Assembly (NCBI GenBank): GCA_037447125.1
Contig: JBBIHG010000002.1
Coordinates: 47,656-111,655 of the forward strand
Direction of reading: 5' to 3'
Origin: UBA2029 sp037447125
GTDB taxonomy: Bacteria > Chloroflexota > Anaerolineae > Aggregatilineales > Aggregatilineaceae
Length of the DNA stretch: 64,000 bases
In this document: in pieces, positions 45,129 to 55,064 of the stretch
Layout: the number at the start of each line of letters is the position of its first letter
Numbering within the stretch: position 1 is the first letter of the stretch
The notes under the pieces: model-generated
What the model was told of the DNA's origin: nothing
What the model saw: the letters and a program-made list of their open reading frames with translations, nothing else
Databases searched by the model: none
Position numbers and translations under genes: made by a program

Positions 45129-45170
45129 ACTATCCCTGATGCGCCTTGACGATCATGATCGGTAGCCGCT

Positions 45171-45202
45171 TGTAGGGGCGGGTTTGCAAACCCGCCCCTA
45201 CA
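45171..45202. repeat. 32-bp perfect palindrome (TGTAGGGGCGGGTTTG family)
   Basis: Each arm reads TGTAGGGGCGGGTTTG. An identical copy lies at 55163-55194 and a 31-bp copy, one base pair shorter at the centre, at 59526-59556. A longer relative is at 60899-60930. Confidence 0.8.
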
Positions 45203-45286
45203 TGACATTCGCGCGTATTACACGTCATGAATGTCAAATCTCATCAGCACAGAGCGGGCGACCGCTCACGCGCGACGCCCCCCTTT

Positions 45287-45379
45287 ACCTCACCCCCGCT
45301 CAGCGCTGACGCGCCTCACTACCCCCTCTCCGCCGGCGGAGAGAGGGCGAGCCGAGCGTGGCGAGGCTGGGGGTGAGGT
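45287..45379. repeat. Intergenic palindromic repeat, family A
   Basis: A 93-bp copy with 11-bp ends ACCTCACCCCC (45287-45297) and GGGGGTGAGGT (45369-45379), enclosing CCCCTCTCCGCCGGCGGAGA and GAGCCGAGCGTGGCGAGGC. It shares the spacer 45129-45429 with the palindrome at 45171. Confidence 0.75.
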
Positions 45380-45429
45380 CAATCCACTGACACGCGGCGG
45401 ACTCTGACATCGCCCCCGGAAAATGCCTT

Positions 45430-46920
45430 CTACAGGCTCTCAATCGCCTGGCGGATGCGCTTCAGCGATTCCCCGCGGCCCAGCACTTCCATCGTCTCGA
45501 AGAGCGGCGGCGAGACCTGCTGGCCGGTCGTGGCGGCGCGCAGCGCGCCGAAAAGCTGCCCTGCCTTCAGCCCCAATTGCTCGGCCAGGGCGCGCATGGC
45601 GGCCTCCTGCGTCGCCGCGCCGAAGTCGGGCAGCGCACCCAGGGCGTCCGCCGCCGCCTGCAACGCGGCCTGGGTGCGCGGCGCGTCCATGCCCTTCTGC
45701 ACAAGCTGATCGGCGGGCGGGGGAGTGAACGAGTCGGTGAAGATGAAGCCGGCCATGTCCAGCGCGTCGTTGAGCGTCTTGATGCGCACCTTGATCAGCG
45801 GCACGACGCGACGCATCCGCGCCAGGTCCGCCGCATAGCCCGCACCAGTGAAGACGGGCAGCAGCAGCCGGGCCAGTGTCTCGTCGTCCATCTCGCGGAT
45901 GTATACGCCGTTGAGCCAGTCCAGCTTCTCGATGGGGAAGGCCCCGCCCGCCGGGTTGACGCGCGCCAGGTCGAAGCGCTCGATGGTCTCCTGGACGGTG
46001 AACACTTCGCGGTCGTCGCCAAAGCTCCAGCCGACGTTGGTCAGGAAGTTGACCACCGCCTCCGGCAGGTAGCCGCCCTCGACGAACTCGTGCAGCAGCA
46101 CGGGTACCTTGCGCCCGCCCTCGGCGAAGGCCACGCTGCGCTTGGAGAGCTTGCCCTTGCCGCTGGGGTTGAGGATTACCGGCAGGTGGGCGATGAGCGG
46201 CATCGGCCAGCCGAAGGCGTCGTACAGGTTCTTGTGCACGGGCGCGGTGGAGATCCATTCTTCAGCGCGCAGGATGTGGCTGATGGCCATCAGGTGATCG
46301 TCCACCACGTTCGCCAGGTGGTACGTCGGGAAGCCGTCCGACTTGAGCAGCACCAGGTCTTGAAGCTGGCGGTTGTCGAAGGTGATGTCACCGCGCAGCA
46401 GGTCGTGGACGGTCGTCGCCCCCTCCAGCGGCATCTTGAAGCGGATGACGTAGTGCCCGCCCGTCTCCTCGTGCAGCCGGGCGCGCTCTTCGGGCGTCAG
46501 ATGGCGGCAGCGGCGGTCGTAGCCGGGGTCTTGCCTGGCAGCAAGCTGCTGCTGGCGCAGCGCGGACAGCCGCTCCTCGGTGCAGTAGCAGCGGTAGGCG
46601 CGCCCCTGCTCGACCAGCCACTCCGCCCACTGCCAGTAGAGCGCCGTCCGCTCGGACTGGAAGTACGGCCCGTAGTCGCCGCCAACCTCCGGCCCTTCGT
46701 CCCAGTCCATGCCCAGCCAGCGCAGCCCATCGGTGATCAGGCGCAGCGCGTCGGGATCGTAGCGTTTCTGGTCGGTGTCTTCGATGCGCAGGATGAACGC
46801 CCCGCCGTGATGGCGGGCGAACAGCCAGTTGAACAGCGCCGTGCGCACCCCGCCGATGTGCAGCGGCCCGGTGGGGCTGGGCGCGAAGCGCACGCGCACA
46901 GGAACGTTCTGCTCGCTCAC
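45430..46920 (-). CDS. gltX: Glutamyl-tRNA synthetase
   Basis: A 496-residue class I synthetase with GTG start at 46920 (GAGGAGAG upstream). RFAPSPTGPLHIGGVRTALFNW carries the HIGH-type site (HIGG) and GKGKLSKR the KMSKS loop (KLSKR). The catalytic domain continues with RIEDTDQKRYDPDA and WDEGPEVGGDYGPYFQSER; C-terminal anticodon-binding helices follow. It charges tRNA-Glu. Because glnS is 1.2 kb away, the genome can make Gln-tRNA directly, so this enzyme may be discriminating. A TATAAT (46970-46965, minus) lies 45 nt upstream. Confidence 0.97.
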   Translation of the reverse strand: MSEQNVPVRVRFAPSPTGPLHIGGVRTALFNWLFARHHGGAFILRIEDTDQKRYDPDALRLITDGLRWLGMDWDEGPEVGGDYGPYFQSERTALYWQWAEWLVEQGRAYRCYCTEERLSALRQQQLAARQDPGYDRRCRHLTPEERARLHEETGGHYVIRFKMPLEGATTVHDLLRGDITFDNRQLQDLVLLKSDGFPTYHLANVVDDHLMAISHILRAEEWISTAPVHKNLYDAFGWPMPLIAHLPVILNPSGKGKLSKRSVAFAEGGRKVPVLLHEFVEGGYLPEAVVNFLTNVGWSFGDDREVFTVQETIERFDLARVNPAGGAFPIEKLDWLNGVYIREMDDETLARLLLPVFTGAGYAADLARMRRVVPLIKVRIKTLNDALDMAGFIFTDSFTPPPADQLVQKGMDAPRTQAALQAAADALGALPDFGAATQEAAMRALAEQLGLKAGQLFGALRAATTGQQVSPPLFETMEVLGRGESLKRIRQAIESL

Positions 46921-46964
46921 AATGGTCTCTCCTCGGTGCCGCTGCCGCAGGTGCGGCGGGGAGG

Positions 46965-46970
46965 ATTATA
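46965..46970 (-). promoter_or_regulatory. Probable -10 element of gltX
   Basis: Minus-strand TATAAT 45 nt before the GTG; a weak TTCATG lies 17 nt further upstream as a possible -35. Confidence 0.5.
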
Positions 46971-47041
46971 ACAGAGGACTCGCGTGCCATGAACGGGGAA
47001 GTGATGGTAAGATAGCAGAAAAGGAATGGGGAATCGCACGC

Positions 47042-47719
47042 GTGAGCGAGTCAAGTACGCCTTTCACCACCGGGGAGATCGTCCAGCAGCTTGTCCGATC
47101 TCCGCGCCTGCCGCAACTCACCCGGCAGCTTCAGGCGATCCTGCGCGCCGAACAGGAGAAGCGCGAGCGTTTCTACGAGGAGATGTCCGACGCGCAGAAG
47201 GTCGAGTTCATCAACGGAGAGACCATCGTGCAGTCGCCTGTCAAGCTGCGCCACAGCGTCGCCAGCGGCAATCTGTTCGCGCTGCTCAACGCCCACGTCC
47301 AGAAGCACGCATTGGGATACGTGGGCCACGAGAAGTTGCTGATCGCGCTCACCCGCAACGATTACGAGCCGGACATCTGCTTCTTCACGCAGGAGAAAGC
47401 GGCAGCGTTTGCCCCGGATCAGATGAAATTCCCGGCTCCTGATCTGATCGTCGAAGTCCTCTCCGACTCGACGGAGGTCATTGATCGCGGCGTGAAATTC
47501 GAGGACTACGCCCTGCACGGAGTCGCCGAATACTGGCTGGTGGACCCGGAGCAGGAGAGTGTCGAGCAATATCTCCTGGGGGACGAAGCATACAAGCTGG
47601 CCGTCAAGGTGAAATCGGGGACGATCCAGAGCACCGTCGTGTCCGGCTTCGAGATCCCGGTGCGGGCGATCTTCGACCCGGCAGAGCAGTTCACAGTCCT
47701 GCAAGCGCTCTTGCGGTGA
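47042..47719 (+). CDS. Uma2 family (DUF820) PD-(D/E)XK nuclease-like protein
   Basis: A 225-residue Uma2 protein with GTG start at 47042 (AAGGAATGGGG upstream). An N-terminal helical extension of about 50 residues, QLTRQLQAILRAEQEKRERFYEE, is absent from the first Uma2 gene. The core has KVEFINGETIVQSPVKLRH, DYEPDICFFTQ (PD motif), PDLIVEVLSDSTEVIDRGVKFEDYA (E-V-L and the downstream K) and EYWLVDPEQESVEQY. The catalytic residues seem complete. It lies between gltX and a transposon-like element. Confidence 0.88.
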   Translation: MSESSTPFTTGEIVQQLVRSPRLPQLTRQLQAILRAEQEKRERFYEEMSDAQKVEFINGETIVQSPVKLRHSVASGNLFALLNAHVQKHALGYVGHEKLLIALTRNDYEPDICFFTQEKAAAFAPDQMKFPAPDLIVEVLSDSTEVIDRGVKFEDYALHGVAEYWLVDPEQESVEQYLLGDEAYKLAVKVKSGTIQSTVVSGFEIPVRAIFDPAEQFTVLQALLR

Positions 47720-47810
47720 TGTCCTGGCCGGCTGGCTAATGACTTCCGTCTCTACATCCAGCCTCTCCTTATAGCAGAACGCGTACCGCGCATGTACGGA
47801 CAGTCGCAGC

Positions 47811-48004
47811 GGGTGCATTTCACGAAAGTTCATACCCCCCACCCCTCGTCACCTGCGGTGACGTCTCCCTTCCCCCACAGCGTGGGGAAGGGAAAAGGCA
47901 ACCAGCCACAGACGCTCTGACTCCTCCTTTCCCTCTCGTGGGGGAAAGGAGGCTGGGAGGATAGGGGGACCGCGGCGCATCGTGAATTCATCTGAAATGC
48001 ACCC
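47811..48004. mobile_element. MITE-like element with GGGTGCATTTCA ends and 9-bp duplication
   Basis: A 194-bp element with perfect 12-bp inverted ends (GGGTGCATTTCA at 47811-47822, TGAAATGCACCC at 47993-48004) and an exact 9-bp direct repeat AGTCGCAGC on both sides (47802-47810, 48005-48013). The ends match those of 7553-7699 in type, but the interior is the pyrimidine-rich core (CCCTTCCCCCACAGCGTGGG and CTTTCCCTCTCGTGGGGG) instead. It takes up most of the spacer 47720-48116; TACACT at 48064-48069 may be the glnS -10. Confidence 0.75.
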
Positions 48005-48116
48005 AGTCGCAGCGTCGCAGCGACGTTTCCGGCTCCGCCGTACCCATTCCCCGCGTGATCTGGTACACTAGCTCGCTATCATCTCCAACCCACCACGACG
48101 TGAGAGAGCGACAACC

Positions 48117-49859
<1,743 letters not shown>

Positions 49860-49872
49860 AGGCGGCGAACTC

Positions 49873-49903
49873 GATTTCCGAAGTCAGGCAGACTTCGGAA
49901 GTC
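49873..49903. repeat. ACTTCCGAAG-type palindrome
   Basis: 13-bp arms (one mismatch) around the loop AGGCA, directly after glnS; related to 22987-23020 and 59577-59610. Could also serve as the glnS terminator. Confidence 0.6.
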
Positions 49904-49925
49904 TGATGTGTCAGGAGCGACGGCT

Positions 49926-50156
49926 ATGAGACAGGTGATTATCTACCGCGGTGAGGACAACTACTGGGTGGTCGAGGTGCCCAGCTTGCCGGGCTGCGTC
50001 AGCCAGGGAAGGACTCGCCAGGATGCGCTTGAGAACATTCGCGAAGCGATCGCTCTCTACATTGAGGAGTTGGAAGCTCACGGCGAGGATGTGCCAGGCG
50101 ACTACGGGCCGATTGGCGTTGAGACGGTCAGCGCCAAGGATTCTGTGCTGGTCTGA
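49926..50156 (+). CDS. HicB-like antitoxin-family protein (solitary)
   Basis: A 76-residue protein of the HicB/UPF0150 fold: VIIYRGEDNYWVVEVPSLPGCVSQGRTRQDALENIREAIALYIEELE (shown with breaks), i.e. the E-V-P-x-L-P-G-C motif and the A-x-x-N-I-x-E-A-I helix. HicB neutralises the HicA RNase, but no hicA of about 60-80 residues is visible on either side and no DNA-binding C-terminus is present. Many such single-domain forms are orphans. A GGAG precedes the ATG by ten bases. It is 59 nt upstream of the methylase gene, on the same strand. Confidence 0.85.
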   Translation: MRQVIIYRGEDNYWVVEVPSLPGCVSQGRTRQDALENIREAIALYIEELEAHGEDVPGDYGPIGVETVSAKDSVLV

Positions 50157-50215
50157 GCACGGACGTGTTGATCTTTTCCCTTTGTCTCCAAGCAGAATTG
50201 ATGAGATAGCCGTTG

Positions 50216-51064
50216 ATGAACGCTCACGATAACAACGCCGGGCCATTTCTCAAATGGGCAGGTGGAAAGAGTCAGTTGCTCGCCCAATACGAACCTTTCT
50301 TCCCCACCGAACCGATGCGCGGCTACTTCGAGCCGTTCGTGGGCAGCGGGGCGGTGTTCTTTCATCTGCGCGGGCGGAGCCTGTTCAGCAGCTACCACCT
50401 GTCGGAAACCAACGAGGAACTCCTCAACTGTTATCGCGCAGTGCGCGACCATGTGGAAGACCTGATCGCCCTGTTGCGCCAACACCAGATGCAGCACGGT
50501 CGGGAGTACTACTACGCCATCCGCAATCAGGATCGCTATCCTGCCTGGATACGCACTTCGTTGGTAGAGCGCGCCGCCCGCCTGATCTATCTGAACAAGA
50601 CCTGCTACAACGGCCTGTGGCGGGTCAACCGGCAAGGGCACTTCAACGTGCCAATGGGCAGCTACAGAAAACCGGAGATCGTGAACGAGGCGCGACTGAG
50701 AGCGGCGTCCCGGGCGTTGCAGGACGTACACCTAGGCGTGGAGAACTTCGAGCAGGTGATCCGCCGGGCAGGGCGCGGCGACTTTGTGTATTTCGACCCT
50801 CCCTACATCCCCCTGAGCGCAACAGCCAATTTCACCAGTTATACGCAGGATGAGTTCGGCGAATATGAACACCGAAAGCTGGCGCTGGTCTTCGCCGAGC
50901 TGGATCGCAAGGATTGCCGCGTCATGCTCAGCAACTCCGATACACTCCTGACACGTGAACTCTATCGAGGCTTTCGCATTGAGACCGTTAGCGCCCGCCG
51001 CGCCATCAACTCAGCAAGCGCCCGGCGGGGGGCTATTTCGGAGATTGTTGTGCTCAACTACTGA
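50216..51064 (+). CDS. D12-class DNA N6-adenine methyltransferase (Dam-like)
   Basis: A 282-residue alpha-class adenine methylase. FLKWAGGKSQLL is the N-terminal motif X/I that binds AdoMet, EPFVGSGAVFFHL motif I, DPPYIPLS the catalytic D-P-P-Y (motif IV), and VMLSNSD motif VI-like. The Dam/DpnM group usually modifies GATC, but specificity must be tested. ATG at 50216 is used (a TTG lies three bases earlier; neither has a strong ribosome site). Its 3' end overlaps by 11 bp the end of a convergent nuclease-like gene, and local G+C is lower than in the housekeeping genes, suggesting an acquired restriction-modification unit. Confidence 0.93.
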   Translation: MNAHDNNAGPFLKWAGGKSQLLAQYEPFFPTEPMRGYFEPFVGSGAVFFHLRGRSLFSSYHLSETNEELLNCYRAVRDHVEDLIALLRQHQMQHGREYYYAIRNQDRYPAWIRTSLVERAARLIYLNKTCYNGLWRVNRQGHFNVPMGSYRKPEIVNEARLRAASRALQDVHLGVENFEQVIRRAGRGDFVYFDPPYIPLSATANFTSYTQDEFGEYEHRKLALVFAELDRKDCRVMLSNSDTLLTRELYRGFRIETVSARRAINSASARRGAISEIVVLNY

Positions 51065-51455
51065 GGTCGAGCCCGAAGAACAGCTCCAGCCAAACTGCCA
51101 GGTCTTCTAGCTCAACTGCCTTTCCGGTTGCGTACAAATATGAACGCATGTCGCTAGAGAATCCTTCTCCAGCGAAGACTACCAGACCTGGTATAGGCCA
51201 TGCTAGGATGTCCTGTACTGTGGCAGGAATCTTCTCTTGGGCCGTACCGGGTACTGCTTGATACTTGCACTCTATCCCCAGAGTTTGTCTTGTTTCCGGG
51301 TGCCGCAAGACAACATCGATTCTTCTTCTAGCTCCCCACAAGCGTTTCCCAACCTCTACTTCGTCAAACACTCTCAGCCCTAGCTCCTGCCCAATTCGTG
51401 CCACTTCTTCTTTCAGTTCGTTCCCGTTTTGTACTGCTCTGGCTTGCCCTGGCAT
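51054..51455 (-). CDS. Small PD-(D/E)XK endonuclease-like protein
   Basis: A 133-residue protein with the core of the restriction-endonuclease fold: ELKEEVARIGQELGLRVFDEVEVGKRLWGARRRIDVVL provides the first helix and the catalytic Asp (IDVV), and GIECKYQAVPGTAQEKIPATVQD the E-C-K (E-x-K) strand plus the following Q/K helix. This pattern fits a small nuclease such as a type II restriction subunit or Vsr/Holliday-type resolvase. It converges on the D12 methylase with an 11-bp tail overlap, the arrangement expected for a restriction partner. Its codon use is noticeably A+T-richer than that of the rodA gene next to it. Confidence 0.78.
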   Translation of the reverse strand: MPGQARAVQNGNELKEEVARIGQELGLRVFDEVEVGKRLWGARRRIDVVLRHPETRQTLGIECKYQAVPGTAQEKIPATVQDILAWPIPGLVVFAGEGFSSDMRSYLYATGKAVELEDLAVWLELFFGLDLSS

Positions 51456-51470
51456 CTCTACCTCCCGAGA

Positions 51471-52577
51471 TTAGGCAAACTCCCGCGCGCGGCGGCGCAT
51501 GATCACGCTTTCCACCAGGCCGATGCCGATCATCATCGTGATCAGCGACGACCCGCCCGAACTGACGAAAGGCAGAGTCAGCCCTGTCACCGGCAGGATG
51601 TTCAGATTCATGCCAATCGAGACCATCGTTTGGAAGAAGATCATCCCGCCGACGCCGTAGCAGATCAGGCTGCCCAGGGCATCGGCAGCCCTGGCCGCTC
51701 CGCGCAGGCAGCGCCAGATGACGATGCCCATCAGCGCGATGACCGTCGTCGCGCCAATGAAGCCCATCTCCTCGGCGATGACGCTGTAGATGAAGTCCGT
51801 GTGGCGCACGCGCAGGAAGCGCCCGCGCGTCTGCGAGCCGTTGGCATACCCCTTGCCGGCCACCCCACCGGAGCCGATGCTGATCAGCGCCTGGTCAATG
51901 TTGTACTGGGCGTCCTTGTCGGAGCCGGGGAAGGCGAAGGAGACGATACGCTGGCGCTGGTAGCCCTCCATGCCCTGCCAGAGAATAGGCAGCATCAGGA
52001 GGCCGGCCACCATGAACATGGCCAGATGACGCAGCCGCAGCCCCGCCGCCCAGACCATGACAAACCACACAAAGGCGATCACTGTTGTAGTGCCCAGATC
52101 GGGCTGGACAAAGATCATGAAGGTGGGCAGGGCCACGTAGCCCAGCGAGAGCAGCACCGTGCGCAGGCGGCCTATGTCCTCATAGCGATCCGCCAGGAAC
52201 TGGCCGAGCGTCACTACCAGCAGAATCTTGGTCAGTTCCGACGGCTGCACCTGCAGGCCCACGTTGAGCCAGCTCTGCGCGCCCGCCGCGCCCGCCGCAC
52301 CCAGAATGGCCACCAGCCCCAGGATGAACAGGATGAACCCGTAGAGAAAACCGTGAATACTGCCCAGCAGCCGGTAATCCATCGAGGCGATGATCAGCAG
52401 GATGGCCACGCCGACAATGGCGTACCGAAGCTGGCTGGGCGTGCGGTTGATCAGGTCGGGGTCCACGGCGTCGAGCGTAGCGCTGCGGATGAACAAGACG
52501 CCGATGATCATCAACAGCACGACCGCGCCGAGCAGGATAAAATCAAAATCGCGCCAGAGGTGAGACTTCGTCTGCAT
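51471..52577 (-). CDS. rodA: Peptidoglycan glycosyltransferase RodA (SEDS family)
   Basis: A 368-residue SEDS protein with about ten membrane helices. It contains GAQSWLNVGLQVQPSELTKILLVV, FVQPDLGTTTVIAFVWFVMVWAAG, ALISIGSGGVAGKGYANGSQTRGRFL with the catalytic-loop features, HTDFIYSVIAEEMGFIG and the C-terminal PVTGLTLPFVSSGGSSLI. RodA polymerises lipid II in side-wall growth together with PBP2 (mrdA at 55442). It has its own promoter at 52631-52658 and lies downstream of the min genes after a terminator. The segments shown fit RodA better than FtsW because of the PBP2 neighbour. Confidence 0.95.
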   Translation of the reverse strand: MQTKSHLWRDFDFILLGAVVLLMIIGVLFIRSATLDAVDPDLINRTPSQLRYAIVGVAILLIIASMDYRLLGSIHGFLYGFILFILGLVAILGAAGAAGAQSWLNVGLQVQPSELTKILLVVTLGQFLADRYEDIGRLRTVLLSLGYVALPTFMIFVQPDLGTTTVIAFVWFVMVWAAGLRLRHLAMFMVAGLLMLPILWQGMEGYQRQRIVSFAFPGSDKDAQYNIDQALISIGSGGVAGKGYANGSQTRGRFLRVRHTDFIYSVIAEEMGFIGATTVIALMGIVIWRCLRGAARAADALGSLICYGVGGMIFFQTMVSIGMNLNILPVTGLTLPFVSSGGSSLITMMIGIGLVESVIMRRRAREFA

Positions 52578-52630
52578 ACGCCCTACACTCGTGCTACCAA
52601 TACGACTCTGCCACCAGTTCAGCCGTGCCG

Positions 52631-52658
52631 ATTATAGCGGCCCCTGCCAGGCGGTCAA
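52631..52658 (-). promoter_or_regulatory. rodA: rodA promoter
   Basis: Minus strand: TTGACC (52658-52653), 16-nt spacer, TATAAT (52636-52631), 54 nt before the rodA ATG. It shows that rodA can be transcribed independently of the upstream min genes. Confidence 0.75.
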
Positions 52659-52672
52659 CCGTCCGATCGAAA

Positions 52673-52700
52673 CGCAGGGGGTGCTGTGGCACCCCCTGCG
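52673..52700 (-). terminator. Terminator after minE
   Basis: A perfect 12-bp stem with arms CGCAGGGGGTGC (52673-52684) and GCACCCCCTGCG (52689-52700) and a 4-nt loop, followed on the minus strand by TTTCGAT. It lies between minE and the rodA promoter. Confidence 0.75.
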
Positions 52701-52739
52701 CGTGCTTTCTGAATCTGTCTTGCCACCCCTGCGGGCAGC

Positions 52740-53156
52740 TCACCTCTTCTTCGGCCTGACCTCGTCGCCCAGCTCGGCCTCGTCCTCTGGCTCCGTCACT
52801 TCAAGCGGCTTTGCGGCCAGTTCGGGCTGCTCGTCTGCCTCGTCGTTCGCCGCCGTCTCGGCGGACGCTTCAGCGGGGAGACTGGCCAGGGCCTCGTAGG
52901 CGCGCTCGCGCTGGAGCGGGATATCCGCCACCAGGTAGTTCTTGCGGTCGCGCTGCTCGAGCTTGATTTGCACTTCCATCTCGTCAATGCGGATGTAGCG
53001 CTTGATCACGTCAATGATCTCGCTCTGCATCTCGTGGAGCTTCTCTGGCGAGATGTCACTGCGGTCGGAGACGAGGACGAGCTTCAGCCGCTCTTTGGCG
53101 ATCTCGGCGCTGGTCAGCTCGCGGCGTCCTTTGAAGCGTTCAAACAGTGAGGTCAT
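52740..53156 (-). CDS. minE: Cell division topological specificity factor MinE
   Basis: A 138-residue MinE. The start at 53156 gives MTSLFERFKGRR, the membrane-targeting helix, followed by TSAEIAKERLKLVLVSDRSDISPEKLHEMQSEIIDVIKRYIRID (with breaks), the contact helix/anti-MinCD segment and the dimerising beta-alpha-beta core that ends VQIKLEQRDRKNYLVADIPLQR. An acidic, Ala/Glu-rich tail of about 45 residues makes it longer than the ~88-residue E. coli protein. It begins 20 nt after minD stops. It drives MinD oscillation or gradient formation. Confidence 0.95.
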   Translation of the reverse strand: MTSLFERFKGRRELTSAEIAKERLKLVLVSDRSDISPEKLHEMQSEIIDVIKRYIRIDEMEVQIKLEQRDRKNYLVADIPLQRERAYEALASLPAEASAETAANDEADEQPELAAKPLEVTEPEDEAELGDEVRPKKR

Positions 53157-53176
53157 CGGCACCCCCCCCAGCCTCA

Positions 53177-53989
53177 TCATGCCCCAGACCGGCGGAAAAG
53201 CCGGGCCAGGCGGCGGAACACCCCGCCTTTCTTCTGCTCCAGTTCCCCGATCGGAATCTTCGCGCCGTTGATCCGCTTGGCGATGTCACGGATTGCCTCA
53301 GCCGCCGGGCTTTTCTGGTTGTTGAGTGTCAGAGGACTGCCCTTGTTGGAGGCGACAATGATCTGCTCATCGTCCGGGATGACGCCCAGCAGTGGGGTGG
53401 AGAGAATGTCCAGGACGTCGGTGATGGACAGCATGTCGCCCTTGCGGATCATGTCCTGCTTGGTGCGGTTGATCACCAGGCTGGTGGGAATCTTGCGCCC
53501 TTCCGCCTCGACCAGCCCGATGATCCGGTCGGCATCGCGCACGGATGGCAGCTCCGGGTTGGTGATGACGATCACCTCGTCGGCGGGTGCCAGCGCATTG
53601 CGAAAGCCCCACTCGATGCCTGCCGGACTGTCAATCAGGATGTAGTCGTAATCGCCGCGCAGTTGGTTGGTCAGCCCGATCATGTCCTGCGGGCTGACGG
53701 CGGTCTTGTCGCGGGTCTGCGCCGCCGGCAGCAGGTATAGGTCTGGCACCCGCTTGTCTTTGACCATCGCCTGGCGCAGCTTGCAGCGCCCCTCGACGAC
53801 ATCCACCAAGTCATAGACAATGCGATTCTCCAGCCCCATGACGACATCCAGGTTGCGCAGCCCGATGTCGGCGTCAATGCAAACGACTTTCTTGCCCAGG
53901 TTGGCCAGCGCCACAGCGAGGTTCGCCGTCGCGGTCGTCTTGCCCACGCCCCCTTTGCCGGAAGTAACAGTGATGACTCGTGCCCCCAT
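53177..53989 (-). CDS. minD: Septum site-determining ATPase MinD
   Basis: A 270-residue MinD. The deviant Walker A KGGVGKTTATANLAVALA, switch DADIGLRNLDVVMGLE, DYDYILIDSPAGIE (Walker B) and NRTKQDMIRKGDMLS are all present. The C-terminal amphipathic membrane-targeting helix is FRRLARLFRRSGA. It recruits MinC to the membrane to block FtsZ rings away from midcell. It follows minC after 134 bp, in which I see no repeat or promoter of note. Confidence 0.97.
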   Translation of the reverse strand: MGARVITVTSGKGGVGKTTATANLAVALANLGKKVVCIDADIGLRNLDVVMGLENRIVYDLVDVVEGRCKLRQAMVKDKRVPDLYLLPAAQTRDKTAVSPQDMIGLTNQLRGDYDYILIDSPAGIEWGFRNALAPADEVIVITNPELPSVRDADRIIGLVEAEGRKIPTSLVINRTKQDMIRKGDMLSITDVLDILSTPLLGVIPDDEQIIVASNKGSPLTLNNQKSPAAEAIRDIAKRINGAKIPIGELEQKKGGVFRRLARLFRRSGA

Positions 53990-54123
53990 CCGAATCGCCT
54001 TTCGTTCTCAATAACGCTCCCACCGCCAGACATACCTTGCGTCTGGCTGGTGCGCGCCAGTTCCAACTTGCTCCCCCGCCCGCCCAACCACTGGCGGGCA
54101 ATTCCCCCGCGAGCGCTCCCCGC

Positions 54124-54819
54124 TCACTCCCAGGCGACCGCCTCGATGCGCCCATTGCGCACCAGGGCCTTTTCTGGGCGGGGCTTGCGTTGCCTGTCTT
54201 CCGGCGAGATGGTGATATAGCCGGCAATACGTAGCTGCGTCGGCGCCAGGTGCAGCGCGCAGACCACCGCCGACTCGTCGCCGCCCGACCCCGCGTGGAC
54301 GATGCCGCGCAGCCGCCCCCAGACAAGAATATCTCCCCCCGCGACGATGACCGCGCCCGCGTTCACGTCGCCCAGCACCACGACATGACCGTCGCTGTGA
54401 ATGGTGCGCCCGTTGCGCAGCGTGCGCTTGACCAACACACCGGGCTGCCCGTACTCCTCGGGATCGATCGGCGGCGGGCGTAGCTCCAGGGCCTCGCTCT
54501 GTTCCTCGGCCAGCTCGGCGACGTGCAGCGTCGTGCGCAGATCCAGTTTCCGGGCGGCGTCCAGCGTCATCTGACTGTCGCTCAACACCGCCTTGAGGAC
54601 CACGCCGCGTTCCTCAAGCTGTTTGCGCATGGTAACCAGATCGGCCCGGCGCACCTCGCGTGGCCCCAGCGAGAGCGTCACCTGCGCGCCGCGAAAGAAG
54701 CTGCCTTGCCCGTCAATCAGCGCGACCAGGCGGTTGGTCAGGTCAGACCAGCGCCCGTCGGGCTTGACGGTGACCAGCAGCCCCTCCTTAATGCCCTTCA
54801 GCGTGATCGAATCATCCAT
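54124..54819 (-). CDS. minC: Septum site-determining protein MinC
   Basis: A 231-residue MinC. The N-terminal domain (about 1-100, ITLKGIKEGLLVTV, WSDLTNRLVALID) inhibits FtsZ assembly. The C-terminal right-handed beta-helix has VKRTLRNGRTIHSDGHVVVLGDVNAGAVIVAGGDILVWGRLRGIVHAGSGGDESAVVCALHLAPTQLRIAGYI (read with breaks), the canonical G-D-V-N-x-G-A repeats that bind MinD and form MinC-MinD copolymers. ATG at 54819. The 622-bp spacer upstream, to mrdA, is filled by nested repeats. Confidence 0.96.
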   Translation of the reverse strand: MDDSITLKGIKEGLLVTVKPDGRWSDLTNRLVALIDGQGSFFRGAQVTLSLGPREVRRADLVTMRKQLEERGVVLKAVLSDSQMTLDAARKLDLRTTLHVAELAEEQSEALELRPPPIDPEEYGQPGVLVKRTLRNGRTIHSDGHVVVLGDVNAGAVIVAGGDILVWGRLRGIVHAGSGGDESAVVCALHLAPTQLRIAGYITISPEDRQRKPRPEKALVRNGRIEAVAWE

Positions 54820-55064
54820 GGGTATGCGTTGACTGCTGTTGTCTCTGGGGGCGGCCCGCCCCTGTGGGTGCGACGATAGACTGTGCTACTACTATACTCG
54901 ATTTCCAGAGCCGTGCTATGGGCAGTTGCGGGGTGCAGGGTAATCGCATCAAAATCCGCCGCGCGTCAGCCTGCTCGTAGAGGCGTATGGCGATACGCCC
55001 CCACGGACCTCACCCCCGCTCGGCCCACTGACGCGGGCCTCGCTGCCCCCTCTCCACGTTGGAG

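Noticed and set aside
49926..50215. A hicA toxin partner next to the HicB-like gene
   Set aside because: No reading of 50-90 codons with the HicA K-G-S-H motif on either strand between glnS and the methylase.
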